In this document: positions 1-8,489 of the stretch, one piece after another | How the letters are laid out: the number at the start of each line of letters is the position of its first letter | How positions within the stretch are numbered: position 1 is the first letter of the stretch | Assembly: GCF_003651225.1 (NCBI RefSeq) | Contig: NZ_RCDB01000001.1 | Span: 186,001-250,000 of the forward strand | DNA: 64,000 bases | Direction: 5' to 3' | Origin: Microbacterium telephonicum | Lineage (GTDB): Bacteria > Actinomycetota > Actinomycetes > Actinomycetales > Microbacteriaceae | The notes under the pieces: generated by a model | Databases searched by the model: none | Told to the model about the DNA's origin: nothing | Seen by the model: the letters and a program-made list of their open reading frames with translations, nothing else | Program-made: the position numbers and the translations under genes

Positions 1-1332
1 GGGGCGGATGGCGGGCACGTCGCCGACGATCGGCACGGGGGTGCGGTGCAGCCGCACGCCGTAGCGCGCGAGCAGGCCCACCATGACGACGAGCTTGTTG
101 CGGGGTCCGAGCAGGCTCGTGATGTGCACGAACAGCCAGGTGAACCATCCGACGACCCCGGTCAGCGCGATCGTCGCGCGCAGCAGCGGCACGCGCTGCA
201 GGATGCCGATGCGGTGCAGCACCGGGAGGTTCGCGATGCCGGGCACCTCGCCGACGGCGGCGCGGCGGCCGATGATGGCGAGCTGGCCCTTGTCGTAGTA
301 CTCGAACCGCTCCGTGCCCTCACCGGCGAGCAGTCGACGGATCTGCCGGGCGATGTGCGCACCGCCCTGGATCGCCGGCTGCGCGAGCTGCGGTAGGTCC
401 TGCGGCGCGACGGCCACGTCGCCGGCCGCCCACACGCCGGGAAGGTCCACGACCTGCAGGTCCTCCTCGACGCGGATGCGGTCGTGCGCGTCCAAGGGCA
501 GGTTCCAGTCGCGCACCTCCTCGTGCGGGGCGACGCCGGTGGCCCAGACGGTGAGGTCGGAGGGGATGACGGTGCCGTCGGCGAGCACGACGGAGTCGTC
601 TCGCACCTCCTCGACACCGGTTCCCAGCCGCAGCTCGACGTCGCGGCGGCGCAGCTGCGCGGCGGCATAGCGGCGCAGCTTCGGCAGGAACGGCTTGAGC
701 AGCTCGGTGCCGCGCTGCACGAGGGTGATGCGGAACGCGTCGCCCTCCAGCTCGGGGTAGGCCGGTTCGAGCCCCTGGTCGCGCAGTTCGGCGAGGGCTC
801 CCGCCATCTCGACGCCGGTCGGCCCGCCGCCGATCACGACGACGTTCAGACCCTTGCGCCTGTCGCCCTGCTGCGTGGCCCGCTCCAGGCGGGTGAACAG
901 GGTGTCGCGGATGGCGAGGGCCTGCGACCGCGAGTACACCGCGAACGAGTGCTCTTTGGCGCCCGGGGTGCCGTGGTACGAGGTGGTCACGCCGTTGGCG
1001 AGCACGAGGTGGTCGTAGGTGATCGTGGAGTCGTCGAGCAGCCGCACGGTGCGCGCGGCGGTGTCGATCTCCATCAGGTGCTCGTGCACGATGTCGAGGT
1101 TCGGCTGGCGCACCCGCAGGCTCCGCAGGAAGTGCGTGACGTCGCCCGGGTTCAGTCCGCCGGTGGCGACCTGGTAGAGCAGCGGCTGGAACGTGTTGTA
1201 CACCCGCCGGTCGACGAGGGTGACCCGCACCGGGGCGGTGCGCAGCGCCCGCGCCGCGCTGATGCCGGCGAATCCGCCGCCGATGATCACGACGTGGGGC
1301 AGAGACGATCCGGATGCCGTGATGCGCGCCAT
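1..1332 (-). CDS. ndh: type II NADH:quinone oxidoreductase (NDH-2), C-terminus cut by window edge
   Basis: Non-proton-pumping flavoenzyme that oxidises NADH and reduces membrane quinone. The 444 residues visible begin at ATG 1332 and run off the window before a stop. Two Rossmann motifs are seen: GGGFAG at residues 18-23 (FAD) and VVVIGGGPTG at about 165 (NADH). The motif WAAGDVA, which closes the FAD site in this family, is also present. A hydrophobic segment near the visible end fits the membrane-anchoring C-terminal region. It lies 45 bp downstream of sufU on the same strand, so it may share its transcript. Family assignment is secure; the C-terminus cannot be judged. Confidence 0.93.
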   Translation of the reverse strand, partial: MARITASGSSLPHVVIIGGGFAGISAARALRTAPVRVTLVDRRVYNTFQPLLYQVATGGLNPGDVTHFLRSLRVRQPNLDIVHEHLMEIDTAARTVRLLDDSTITYDHLVLANGVTTSYHGTPGAKEHSFAVYSRSQALAIRDTLFTRLERATQQGDRRKGLNVVVIGGGPTGVEMAGALAELRDQGLEPAYPELEGDAFRITLVQRGTELLKPFLPKLRRYAAAQLRRRDVELRLGTGVEEVRDDSVVLADGTVIPSDLTVWATGVAPHEEVRDWNLPLDAHDRIRVEEDLQVVDLPGVWAAGDVAVAPQDLPQLAQPAIQGGAHIARQIRRLLAGEGTERFEYYDKGQLAIIGRRAAVGEVPGIANLPVLHRIGILQRVPLLRATIALTGVVGWFTWLFVHITSLLGPRNKLVVMVGLLARYGVRLHRTPVPIVGDVPAIRP

Positions 1333-1377
1333 GGTCTCCACGCTACCCAGTGGGGCCGATGCCGGACGACGGTGTGC

Positions 1378-1824
1378 TCAGGAGGCCTTCGCGAGCGCGT
1401 CTTCGAGCGCGACCCAGGCGAGCATCGCGCACTTCACGCGGGCCGAGAACTTCGAGACGCCCGACAGGGCCGCCGCGTCGCCGAACGTGTCCTCGTCGAG
1501 CTCGATCGTGCCGCGCGAGCGCAGCGCCTCGCGGAAGCCGTCGACGAGCTCTCTCGCGGCGGGGCGGTCGAGACCGTCGGCGACCACCAGGTCGGCGAGC
1601 ATCGAGGCCGACGCCTGCGAGATCGAGCATCCGCGCCCTTCCCACGACACGTCGGTGATGGTCTCGCCGTCGACAGTGGCGCGCAGGGTGATCTCGTCGC
1701 CGCACACCGGGTTCTTCTGGTACGAGGTGCCGGAGTGCTCGCCCTCGGCGGCGAGGCCGAAGTGCTGCGGGTTCTTGGAGTGGTCCAGGATCAGCTCGCG
1801 GTACAGCGCATCGAGATCGTTCAT
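1378..1824 (-). CDS. sufU: SufU iron-sulfur cluster assembly / sulfurtransferase protein
   Basis: Zinc-dependent sulfurtransferase that accepts persulfide sulfur from the SufS cysteine desulfurase for Fe-S cluster building in the cytosol. The 148-residue protein has the family's start (LDALYRELILDHSKNP) and the conserved cysteines Cys41 (NPVCGDE), Cys66 (GRGCSIS) and one near 129 (KCAML). Two ATGs stand back to back at 1827 and 1824; the second is chosen because a GGAG lies 7 nt upstream of it, against 4 nt for the first. The start overlaps the sufS stop, so the two are translationally coupled. SufBCD genes are not in the window. Confidence 0.93.
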   Translation of the reverse strand: MNDLDALYRELILDHSKNPQHFGLAAEGEHSGTSYQKNPVCGDEITLRATVDGETITDVSWEGRGCSISQASASMLADLVVADGLDRPAARELVDGFREALRSRGTIELDEDTFGDAAALSGVSKFSARVKCAMLAWVALEDALAKAS

Positions 1825-3113
1825 CATTCGACTCCGAAGTAGGGGCGGATGCCGCGCACGGCATCGAGGAATTCGTCGACGTCGTCGACGGTGTTGTAGA
1901 GGGCGGCGCTCGCGCGCACCGACGCGGTGATGCCATACCGGCTGTGCAGCGGTGCGGCGCAGTGGTGGCCGACGCGCACCGCGATGCCGCGCGCGTCGAG
2001 CAGCTGCCCGGCGTCGTGGGCGTGCACGCCGTCGACGTCGAACGACCACAGGCCGACGCGCTCCACGCCCGCGGCGTCGCCGAGCAGGCGGATGCCGGGG
2101 ATGTCGCGCAGGCCTTCGGCCATGCGCGCGGCCAGCATGCCTTCGTGGGCATGTATGTTCTCGAGCCCGACGGCGTCGAGGTAGCGCACGGCCGCGGCGA
2201 AGCCGATCGCGGGTCCGACGGGCTGCGTTCCGGCCTCGAAGCGCTGCGGCGGCGGCAGGTACTCGGCGCTGTCGAGGGTGACCGTCGTGATCATCGATCC
2301 GCCGGTGAGGAACGGCGGCAGCGCCTCGAGCACGTCGGTTCGGCCGTAGAGTCCGCCGACGCCGTAAGGGCCGACCATCTTGTGGGCGCTGAAGACGGCG
2401 AGGTCGACTCCCAGGCCAGGGAGATCGAGCGGCAGGTGCGGTGCGGACTGGCAGGCGTCCATCACGGTGACCGCCCCGACCTGCTGCGCGAGCGCGATCA
2501 GCTCCGCGACGGGATTGACGATGCCGAGCACGTTGGAGACGTGCGTGAAGGCGACGATGCGGGTGCGCGGGCTGATGAGGGTGGCGGCGGCATCCAGGTC
2601 GAGCGTGCCGTCGTCGCGGGCCGGGATGTGCCGCAGCACGGCGCCGGTGCGGGCGGCGAGCTCCTGCCAGGGGATGAGGTTCGCGTGGTGCTCGATCGCG
2701 GTCGTGACGATCTCGTCGCCGGGGGCGAGGGCCAAGCGGGCGGATGCCGGCGCCCCGCGGCCGACCGATGCGTTGCCGATCGCGTACGCGACGAGGTTCA
2801 GCCCCATGGTCGCGCCGCTGGTCCACACCAGCTGCTGGGGAGCGGCGCCGACGAAACCGGCGACGGCCGCGCGTGCGTCTTCGAAGAGGTCGGTCGCCTC
2901 GGCGGCGAGGGTGTGGGCGCCGCGGTGGACGGCGGAGTTGGCGTGGGTGAGGAAGGCGCGCTCCGCGTCGAGCACGGCCGTCGGCTTCTGGCTCGTCGCG
3001 GCCGAGTCGAGGTAGACGAGGCGATGGCCGTTCACCTGCTCGCCGAGGATCGGGAAGTCCGCGCGCAGAGCGACGGGGTCCAGCGGCGCGGCGGTGACGG
3101 GCGAGGTGCTCAC
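1824..3113 (-). CDS. sufS: SufS group II cysteine desulfurase
   Basis: PLP enzyme that removes sulfur from cysteine and passes it as persulfide to SufU. At 429 residues it has normal length for the family. The PLP-binding lysine sits in FSAHKMVGPYG (about residue 238) and the catalytic cysteine in RVGHHCAAPLH (about residue 377); the usual sequence there is HHCAQPL, so Ala replaces Gln. The start is GTG at 3113. It faces a coiled-coil gene across a 76-bp divergent gap and overlaps sufU at its end. Confidence 0.94.
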   Translation of the reverse strand: MSTSPVTAAPLDPVALRADFPILGEQVNGHRLVYLDSAATSQKPTAVLDAERAFLTHANSAVHRGAHTLAAEATDLFEDARAAVAGFVGAAPQQLVWTSGATMGLNLVAYAIGNASVGRGAPASARLALAPGDEIVTTAIEHHANLIPWQELAARTGAVLRHIPARDDGTLDLDAAATLISPRTRIVAFTHVSNVLGIVNPVAELIALAQQVGAVTVMDACQSAPHLPLDLPGLGVDLAVFSAHKMVGPYGVGGLYGRTDVLEALPPFLTGGSMITTVTLDSAEYLPPPQRFEAGTQPVGPAIGFAAAVRYLDAVGLENIHAHEGMLAARMAEGLRDIPGIRLLGDAAGVERVGLWSFDVDGVHAHDAGQLLDARGIAVRVGHHCAAPLHSRYGITASVRASAALYNTVDDVDEFLDAVRGIRPYFGVE

Positions 3114-3189
3114 TCATCCAGGCTACGCCGTGCACGGGGTGCGGGATCGGGGCCGTCGGGCGGATGCCGCCGCATGGCACGCTGGAGGC

Positions 3190-4149
3190 ATGACCTCCGG
3201 CTCCGACCTCTCCGACCGTGTCGACGCACTCCGGGCGGCGTCCGCCGCGCGTACCCGCGACGCGCAGCTCGCCGCGCAGCAGGAGGTTGCCGATGCGCTC
3301 GTGCGCACGCGCACCGAAGAGCTCGCGGTGCTGCAGGAGCGTCTGCGCGACGAGACGGCCGATGTCGAACGGCTCGAGCGGATCTCGCCGACGCGGCTGT
3401 GGGCGACGTTGCGCGGTGACGCCGTCGAACGTCTCGCCACCGAGAAGGCGGAGCAGGATGCCGCGGCCCGCGCCGTCGCGGGCGCGCAGACGCGACTCGC
3501 CGCAGCGCAGGCCGAGGCCGGACGGGCAGCCGACGAACGCCGCGGTCTCGGCGACGTCGAGGCGGGCTACACCGAGGCGCTCACGGGCGTCGAGGGCGCC
3601 GTGCGCGCGAGCGGGGGCGTCGTGGCCGACGAGCTCACCGCCATCGGCGCCGAGCTGGGAGAGGTGACGGCCCAGCGGCGGGAGGTCGTCGAGGCCCAGG
3701 AGGCTCTCCGCGTCGCGGTCGGTCTGCTCCAGGACGCCCTCGGCGCGCTGGACAGTGCCGGCGGCTGGTCGACCTACGACACGTTCTTCGGCGGGGGCTT
3801 CCTCGCCGACATGATGAAGCACGACCGCATCGATGCCGCGACGACGGCGTTCACCCGCGTGAACCGCGCGCTCGAGCACCTCGCCGTCGAGCTCGCCGAC
3901 ATCAACGCGGCACCCGTGCGCGGGATCGACATCTCGCCGACGCTGGCCGTGTTCGACGTCATGTTCGACAACATGTTCACCGACTGGATCGTGCGCGACC
4001 GCATCGCCGCCGCCCGTGAGGCCGCCGTCGACCTGCGGGTGAGACTGAGCGAACTGGAGCGCCACCTCGCCGAGCGCGGGCTGGAGCTCGCGAACCGGCT
4101 GGCCGCGCTCGCCGCCCGCCGCGCGGAGCTGCTCACCGCCGTGCGCTGA
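3190..4149 (+). CDS. coiled-coil protein of unknown function
   Basis: I do not recognise a characterised family. The 319-residue product is rich in Ala, Glu, Arg and Leu, with two heptad-like coiled-coil stretches (about residues 10-110 and 260-319) around a central part that has a Gly/Phe-rich patch (YDTFFGGGFLADMMKHDR) and a second patch near IDISPTLAVFDVMFDN. No signal peptide or membrane segment is seen. The start at ATG 3190 is preceded by GGAGG only 1 nt away, an unusually tight spacing, so the true start could differ. The gene is divergent from sufS; no functional link is evident. Confidence 0.7.
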   Translation: MTSGSDLSDRVDALRAASAARTRDAQLAAQQEVADALVRTRTEELAVLQERLRDETADVERLERISPTRLWATLRGDAVERLATEKAEQDAAARAVAGAQTRLAAAQAEAGRAADERRGLGDVEAGYTEALTGVEGAVRASGGVVADELTAIGAELGEVTAQRREVVEAQEALRVAVGLLQDALGALDSAGGWSTYDTFFGGGFLADMMKHDRIDAATTAFTRVNRALEHLAVELADINAAPVRGIDISPTLAVFDVMFDNMFTDWIVRDRIAAAREAAVDLRVRLSELERHLAERGLELANRLAALAARRAELLTAVR

Positions 4150-4163
4150 GCCTGCCACGCTGA

Positions 4164-4271
4164 GTCCGCCTCGCGCGCTTCGCCGCCACGTCGCTGAAGA
4201 AGATCAACTTCGAGATCACCGGCGCGACGGCGAAGCCGCGCATCGCCGAGTTCGAGACGTACGCGGGCTGA
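4164..4271 (+). pseudogene. remnant of a carbohydrate-active enzyme C-terminus
   Basis: A 35-codon frame follows an in-frame stop at 4161-4163 and has no usable start. Its translation includes INFEITGATAKPRIAEFETY, ending three residues later. That pattern (..I.GAT..PRIAE.E.Y) closes galactose-binding/F5-8-type C-terminal domains of glycosidases such as alpha-L-fucosidases. It looks like the last part of a gene whose body was deleted. The identification rests on a short motif and is inference. Confidence 0.4.
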
Positions 4272-4288
4272 CCCGAGCCCGCCCGATC

Positions 4289-4332
4289 CCGCATCCCCTC
4301 GTCCCGCACGTCCGCCGGGCGGCGGGATGCGG
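4289..4332. terminator. possible bidirectional stem-loop
   Basis: The arms CCGCATCCC (4289-4297) and GGGATGCGG (4324-4332) are exact reverse complements across a 26-nt GC-rich loop. They lie between a rightward remnant and the leftward permease gene. No T-tract follows, so termination is only a suggestion. Confidence 0.35.
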
Positions 4333-4388
4333 TCGTGCGTGCGCGTGTTCGTGGCGACCGCGCGCCGCCGTCCGCCCGCGCCCCGCGG

Positions 4389-6446
4389 TCAGCTTTCGTC
4401 GTCGGTGTGGGAGACCAGGCCGTACGAGCTGATGCGGCCGGCGCGGTCGTCGCCGGGCAGCGGGCGCGAGCGGCGACCGTAGACGAGCTCCGACGAGTCG
4501 AGCAGCCACGGCACGAGGGTGATCGAGACGCCGTGCACGAGCATCAGCTGCTGCGCGATGCGCCGCGAGCGACGGTTGTGCAGCACGCCCTCCCACCAGT
4601 GCCCGACGATGTACTGCGGCAGATAGACCGTCACGACCGACGACCCGTGCTTCTGGCGGTACAGCTTGATGAACTCCGCCACGGGCTTGGCGTACTGGCG
4701 GTACGGCGACTCGATCGTGAGGAGCTTCACCGGCATGCCGTGCAGCTCCCACTCGCGCTGCAGTTCGTCGGCCTCCTCCTTCGAGACGCCGACGTGCAGC
4801 GCGATCGTCTTGTCGTGCTTGGCCGCCAGCGCGTAGTCCACCGCCTTCGCCACCGGCTTCTGCAGCTTGTTGACGAGGATGATCGCGACGTCGCCGGTGG
4901 CGCCGAAGTGCACCGTGTCGTCCATCTCGATCTCGTGCTCGACGTCGCGGTAGTACCGGTTCACACCCACCATGAGCACCGCGAGCACCGGGATGGCGAG
5001 GAAGACGAGCCACGCGCCGTGCGTGAACTTCGTGATCGTGACGATCAGCAGCACCACGACGGTGAAGGTCGCGCCGACGGAGTTGATGATGAGCCCCGAG
5101 ACCGCTTCGCGGCGCTCGGCGCCCGCGCGCAGGAACCTCAGCTCCCGTCGCCAATGGCGCACCATCCCGATCTGGCCGAGCGAGAACGAGACGAACACGC
5201 CGATGATGTACAGCTGGATGAGGGTCGTCAGGTTCGCCTGGTAGACGACGAGCACGAGGATCGCGGCGGCACCGAGGATGATCATGCCGTTGCTGAACAC
5301 GAGCCGGTCGCCGCGGGTGTTCAGCGCCTTCGGTGCGTAGCCGTCGCGGGCGAGCACGGCTCCGAGCAGCGGGAAGCCGTTGAAGGCGGTGTTGGCCGCC
5401 AGCAGCAGTACGCAGGCGGTGGCCGCCTGGATGACGAAGAACGGGATCGATCCCATGCCGAACGTCGCCGCGGCCACCTGCGCCATGAGGCTCTGCTGCG
5501 GCAGGTTCGCGCAGTCGAAGCCGATGAGGTGGCACGGGTTCTCGGCGTAGTGCACGCCCGAGATGAGCGCGAGGGCGGTCAGGCCCGAGAACAGCAGGAT
5601 GGCGACGGTGCCCATCATGACGAGCGTCGTCTGCGCGTTGCGCACCTTGGGCTTGCGGAAGGCGGGCACGCCGTTCGAGACGGCCTCGACGCCGGTGAGC
5701 GCCGAGCATCCGCTCGAGAACGCCCGCAGGATCAGCAGGATCACCGCCGCCTGGCTGAGGTCTTCGGCCTGCACCGCGAACTGGGCGCTGTCGGCGATGG
5801 GCGGGTCGCCGAGGGCCCAGCGGATGAGGCCGGTCACGATCATGAGGGCGACCGAGCCGATGAACACGTACGTGGGGATCGCGAAGGCCGTCGAGGCCTC
5901 ACGCACACCGCGCAGGTTCACCAGGATGATGAGGATGACGAATCCGACCGCGAGCTCGACGCGCCACGGGTTCAGGCCGGGGATCGCGGAGATGATGTTG
6001 TCGACGCCGGATGCCACCGACACGGCGACCGTGAGCACGTAGTCGACCAGCAGGGCCGCGGCCACGACGACGCCGGCCTTCTCGCCGAGGTTGGTGCGGG
6101 CGACCTCGTAGTCGCCGCCACCCGACGGGTAGGCCTTGATGAGCTGGCGGTAGCTCAGGACGACGACGATGAGCAGCACGACGACGGCGGTGGCCAGCCA
6201 CGGGCTGAAGGCGAGGAACGCGGTGCCGCCGATGAGCAGGATCATCAGCAGCTCCTGCGGCGCATACGCCACGGACGACAGCGCGTCGGACGCGAAGATC
6301 GGCAGTGCCATCTTCTTCGGCAGCAGCTGTCCGTCGAGCTCCTCGCTCGTCAGCGGCTCCCCGATGAGGATGCGTTTCGCGATCGGCGTCGTCTCGTCCG
6401 ACGGGTCCCGACTCTCATTCGTCACGGCGGGCGACACTACGCCCAC
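4389..6446 (-). CDS. APC-superfamily permease, KimA (YdaO)-like potassium transporter family
   Basis: A 685-residue membrane protein with about 12 hydrophobic segments (residues ~45-475) followed by a ~200-residue soluble C-terminal domain. The KimA/YdaO signatures ALPIFASDALSSVAYAP, SYRQLIKAYPSGGGDYEVA and LLVDYVLTVAVSV are present. Bacillus KimA is a high-affinity K+ importer inhibited by c-di-AMP through its C-terminal domain; whether that applies here is inference, and many homologues are listed only as amino-acid permeases. The start is uncertain: GTG at 6446, or in-frame GTG at 6425; neither has a clear ribosome site. It lies 57 bp after the gene at 6504-7229 on the same strand. Confidence 0.82.
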   Translation of the reverse strand: MGVVSPAVTNESRDPSDETTPIAKRILIGEPLTSEELDGQLLPKKMALPIFASDALSSVAYAPQELLMILLIGGTAFLAFSPWLATAVVVLLIVVVLSYRQLIKAYPSGGGDYEVARTNLGEKAGVVVAAALLVDYVLTVAVSVASGVDNIISAIPGLNPWRVELAVGFVILIILVNLRGVREASTAFAIPTYVFIGSVALMIVTGLIRWALGDPPIADSAQFAVQAEDLSQAAVILLILRAFSSGCSALTGVEAVSNGVPAFRKPKVRNAQTTLVMMGTVAILLFSGLTALALISGVHYAENPCHLIGFDCANLPQQSLMAQVAAATFGMGSIPFFVIQAATACVLLLAANTAFNGFPLLGAVLARDGYAPKALNTRGDRLVFSNGMIILGAAAILVLVVYQANLTTLIQLYIIGVFVSFSLGQIGMVRHWRRELRFLRAGAERREAVSGLIINSVGATFTVVVLLIVTITKFTHGAWLVFLAIPVLAVLMVGVNRYYRDVEHEIEMDDTVHFGATGDVAIILVNKLQKPVAKAVDYALAAKHDKTIALHVGVSKEEADELQREWELHGMPVKLLTIESPYRQYAKPVAEFIKLYRQKHGSSVVTVYLPQYIVGHWWEGVLHNRRSRRIAQQLMLVHGVSITLVPWLLDSSELVYGRRSRPLPGDDRAGRISSYGLVSHTDDES

Positions 6447-6503
6447 CCGCGACGCCGCGCAACGCGACGAGGCCGGGGGTCACCGACTGGTTACCCCCCG
6501 TGA

Positions 6504-7229
6504 TCAGGGGACGCTCGTGAGGAAGCGGTACGTGATCGTCGACACCTCGCCGCCGTCGGCGGTCGCCGTCACCGGGAAGGCGCGCACCCCGTCCTGGTAG
6601 AACGTGTTCCGATCCGTGCCGAACAGGTACGCCGGCGGCGGTCCGGGAACGCTCGAGTCGGGGTGCAGCGCGTCGACCTCGGCGGCCGTGAGGCCGATCG
6701 CGAGGCCGAACTCGGGGTGGATCGCGACGTCGCCGACCGTGTTCTCGGTGTAGGCGACCCAGGTCGGGTCGGGCACCTCGGTGCGCGGTTTGTTGCCGGC
6801 GCCGAGCGAGACGTCGGCGAAGGTGAAGCCGGCCCACTCGTACAGGGTGTAGGCGTAGTGCTGCGCGTCGCCGTTCTGGAAGCCCTCGGTCGGCGCCGCG
6901 CCGAACGCGTCGGTGAGCGCCGCGATCGCGGGCGCGGCCTCGTCGCCCCACGCGTGCGTGAAGCCCTCCTCGCCGTCGGCGGTGAGGATCGAGAACCCGT
7001 CGGAGGCCAGCGCGACGCGCGTCGCGGCGGGGTGGGCGGGGTCGGCGGACGGCGTCGTGCTCGTCGGCGACGGGCCGGTGGTACCGGCATCCGAGGCGGG
7101 GGTCGTCGCGTTCGAGGCGGGCGCGCCGGAGCCGCGGGTGAGCAGGATCGCCAGCGCGATGACGACGGCGATGACGAGCACGCCGGCGACGGCGCCGAGG
7201 ATGATCGGCAGACGGTTGCGGTCGTTCAT
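6504..7229 (-). CDS. membrane-anchored extracytoplasmic protein of unknown function
   Basis: The 241-residue product has a single N-terminal membrane segment (about residues 8-31) just after a short basic start, then a Ser/Thr/Pro/Ala-rich linker (about 33-70) and a ~170-residue outer domain without a motif I recognise. No lipobox cysteine is present, so it should be anchored by the helix. It begins 4 bp after the stop of the M20 amidohydrolase gene and is probably the last gene of the run that starts at 11173. Confidence 0.75.
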   Translation of the reverse strand: MNDRNRLPIILGAVAGVLVIAVVIALAILLTRGSGAPASNATTPASDAGTTGPSPTSTTPSADPAHPAATRVALASDGFSILTADGEEGFTHAWGDEAAPAIAALTDAFGAAPTEGFQNGDAQHYAYTLYEWAGFTFADVSLGAGNKPRTEVPDPTWVAYTENTVGDVAIHPEFGLAIGLTAAEVDALHPDSSVPGPPPAYLFGTDRNTFYQDGVRAFPVTATADGGEVSTITYRFLTSVP

Positions 7230-7233
7230 CGGG

Positions 7234-8457
7234 TCAGGCCAGGAACTCGCGGGCGGCGACGACGAGGTTGTCGACGCCCCGCTCGATCGTCGGGTGCATC
7301 AGCGGCGCGAAGAACGGAGAGTGGTTGGTCGGGATGTCCTTCTCGACCGTGCCGGCGGCCTGTGCGGCCGCGAACGCCGCCGGGTCGACGCCGCCCCAGA
7401 ACCAGAACACGAGCGGGGCGCCGCACTCCCGCGCGAACCACGACACGTCCTCGCTGCCGGTGAACATGCCCGGATCGATGACGCTGCCCGCGCCGAACGC
7501 GGACTCGAAGGCGGCGACGACGCGGGCGGTGGCATCCGCGTCGTTGATGGTGGGCGGCAGCGAGTGGTCGGTGACGATCACCGGCTCCTGCTCGGCGCCG
7601 GATGCCGCCGCCTCGGCGCGGACGATGCGCTCCACCTTCGCGAGCACGTTCGCGCGCGCCTCGTCGTCGGGGTAGCGCAGGCTGAGTTCGAGCTTCGCCT
7701 CGGCGGGGATGATGTTGTTCTTCAGGCCCGCGTGGATCGAGCCGACGGTGACGACGGCGACGTCGCGCGGGTCGACCTCGCGGGAGACCACGGTCTGCAG
7801 GCGCATGACGGTGGCGGCGGCCATGACGACGGGGTCGATCGTCGCCTGCGGCCGGGAGCCGTGCCCGCCGCGACCGAGCAGGGTCACCGTCAGGCCGTCG
7901 GATGCCGCCATCTGGGTGCCGGGACGCACCCCGACCACGCCCGCCGGCAGCGGGGTGACGTGCTGGCCGAGCACGATGTCGGGCTTGGGGAAGCGGTCGA
8001 GGACACCGTCGGCGATCATCGCCTGCGACCCCGCGCCGTATTCCTCGGCGGGCTGGAAGACGGCCACGACGGTGCCCGACCATTCGTCCTTCGTCGCGAC
8101 GAGACGCTCGAGCGCGCCGAGCAGGGCGGTCACGTGCATGTCGTGGCCGCACGCGTGCATGACGGGCACGTCGGTTCCGGCCGGGTCGGTGCCGCGGGCG
8201 GTGCTGGCGTAGGGGAGTCCGGTCTGCTCGGGCACGGGCAGGCCGTCCATGTCGGCGCGCAGCCACACGACGGGGCCGTCGCCGTCGCCTCCGCCGACGA
8301 TGCTCGTCGCGACGCCGGTCTTGCCCAGGCCCTCCACGTACTCGAGGCCGAGCGCGGCGAGCTCGCGGGTGATGACGCCGGCGGTGCGGGTCTCCTGGAA
8401 CGACAGTTCGGGGTGTCGGTGCAGGTCGATGTACAGCGCGTCGAGGTCGATCGTCAT
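7234..8457 (-). CDS. M20D-family amidohydrolase (hippurate / IAA-amino acid hydrolase type)
   Basis: Metal-dependent hydrolase of N-acylated amino acids, or possibly the aminobenzoyl-glutamate group. At 407 residues it is typical for M20D. Metal and catalytic motifs are in order: LHRHPELSFQE at the N-terminus, RADMDGLPV, MHACGHDMH (about residue 103), FQPAEEYGAG with the catalytic Glu, and GQHVTP. The lid domain follows in the middle and TNHSPFF near the end. It starts at ATG 8457, 32 bp after the lacI-type gene, so it may belong to the alpha-glucosidase operon, though no substrate link to sugar use is evident. Exact substrate unknown. Confidence 0.88.
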   Translation of the reverse strand: MTIDLDALYIDLHRHPELSFQETRTAGVITRELAALGLEYVEGLGKTGVATSIVGGGDGDGPVVWLRADMDGLPVPEQTGLPYASTARGTDPAGTDVPVMHACGHDMHVTALLGALERLVATKDEWSGTVVAVFQPAEEYGAGSQAMIADGVLDRFPKPDIVLGQHVTPLPAGVVGVRPGTQMAASDGLTVTLLGRGGHGSRPQATIDPVVMAAATVMRLQTVVSREVDPRDVAVVTVGSIHAGLKNNIIPAEAKLELSLRYPDDEARANVLAKVERIVRAEAAASGAEQEPVIVTDHSLPPTINDADATARVVAAFESAFGAGSVIDPGMFTGSEDVSWFARECGAPLVFWFWGGVDPAAFAAAQAAGTVEKDIPTNHSPFFAPLMHPTIERGVDNLVVAAREFLA

Positions 8458-8489
8458 GCCTCGAGCCTACGGGCCCGTCCTGGCAACGG

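Noticed and set aside
1378..4158. Open frame of about 926 codons through sufU, sufS and the coiled-coil gene
   Set aside because: Composition is Arg/Gly/His-rich and unlike protein outside the sufU part; it is antisense or out of frame to well-supported genes.
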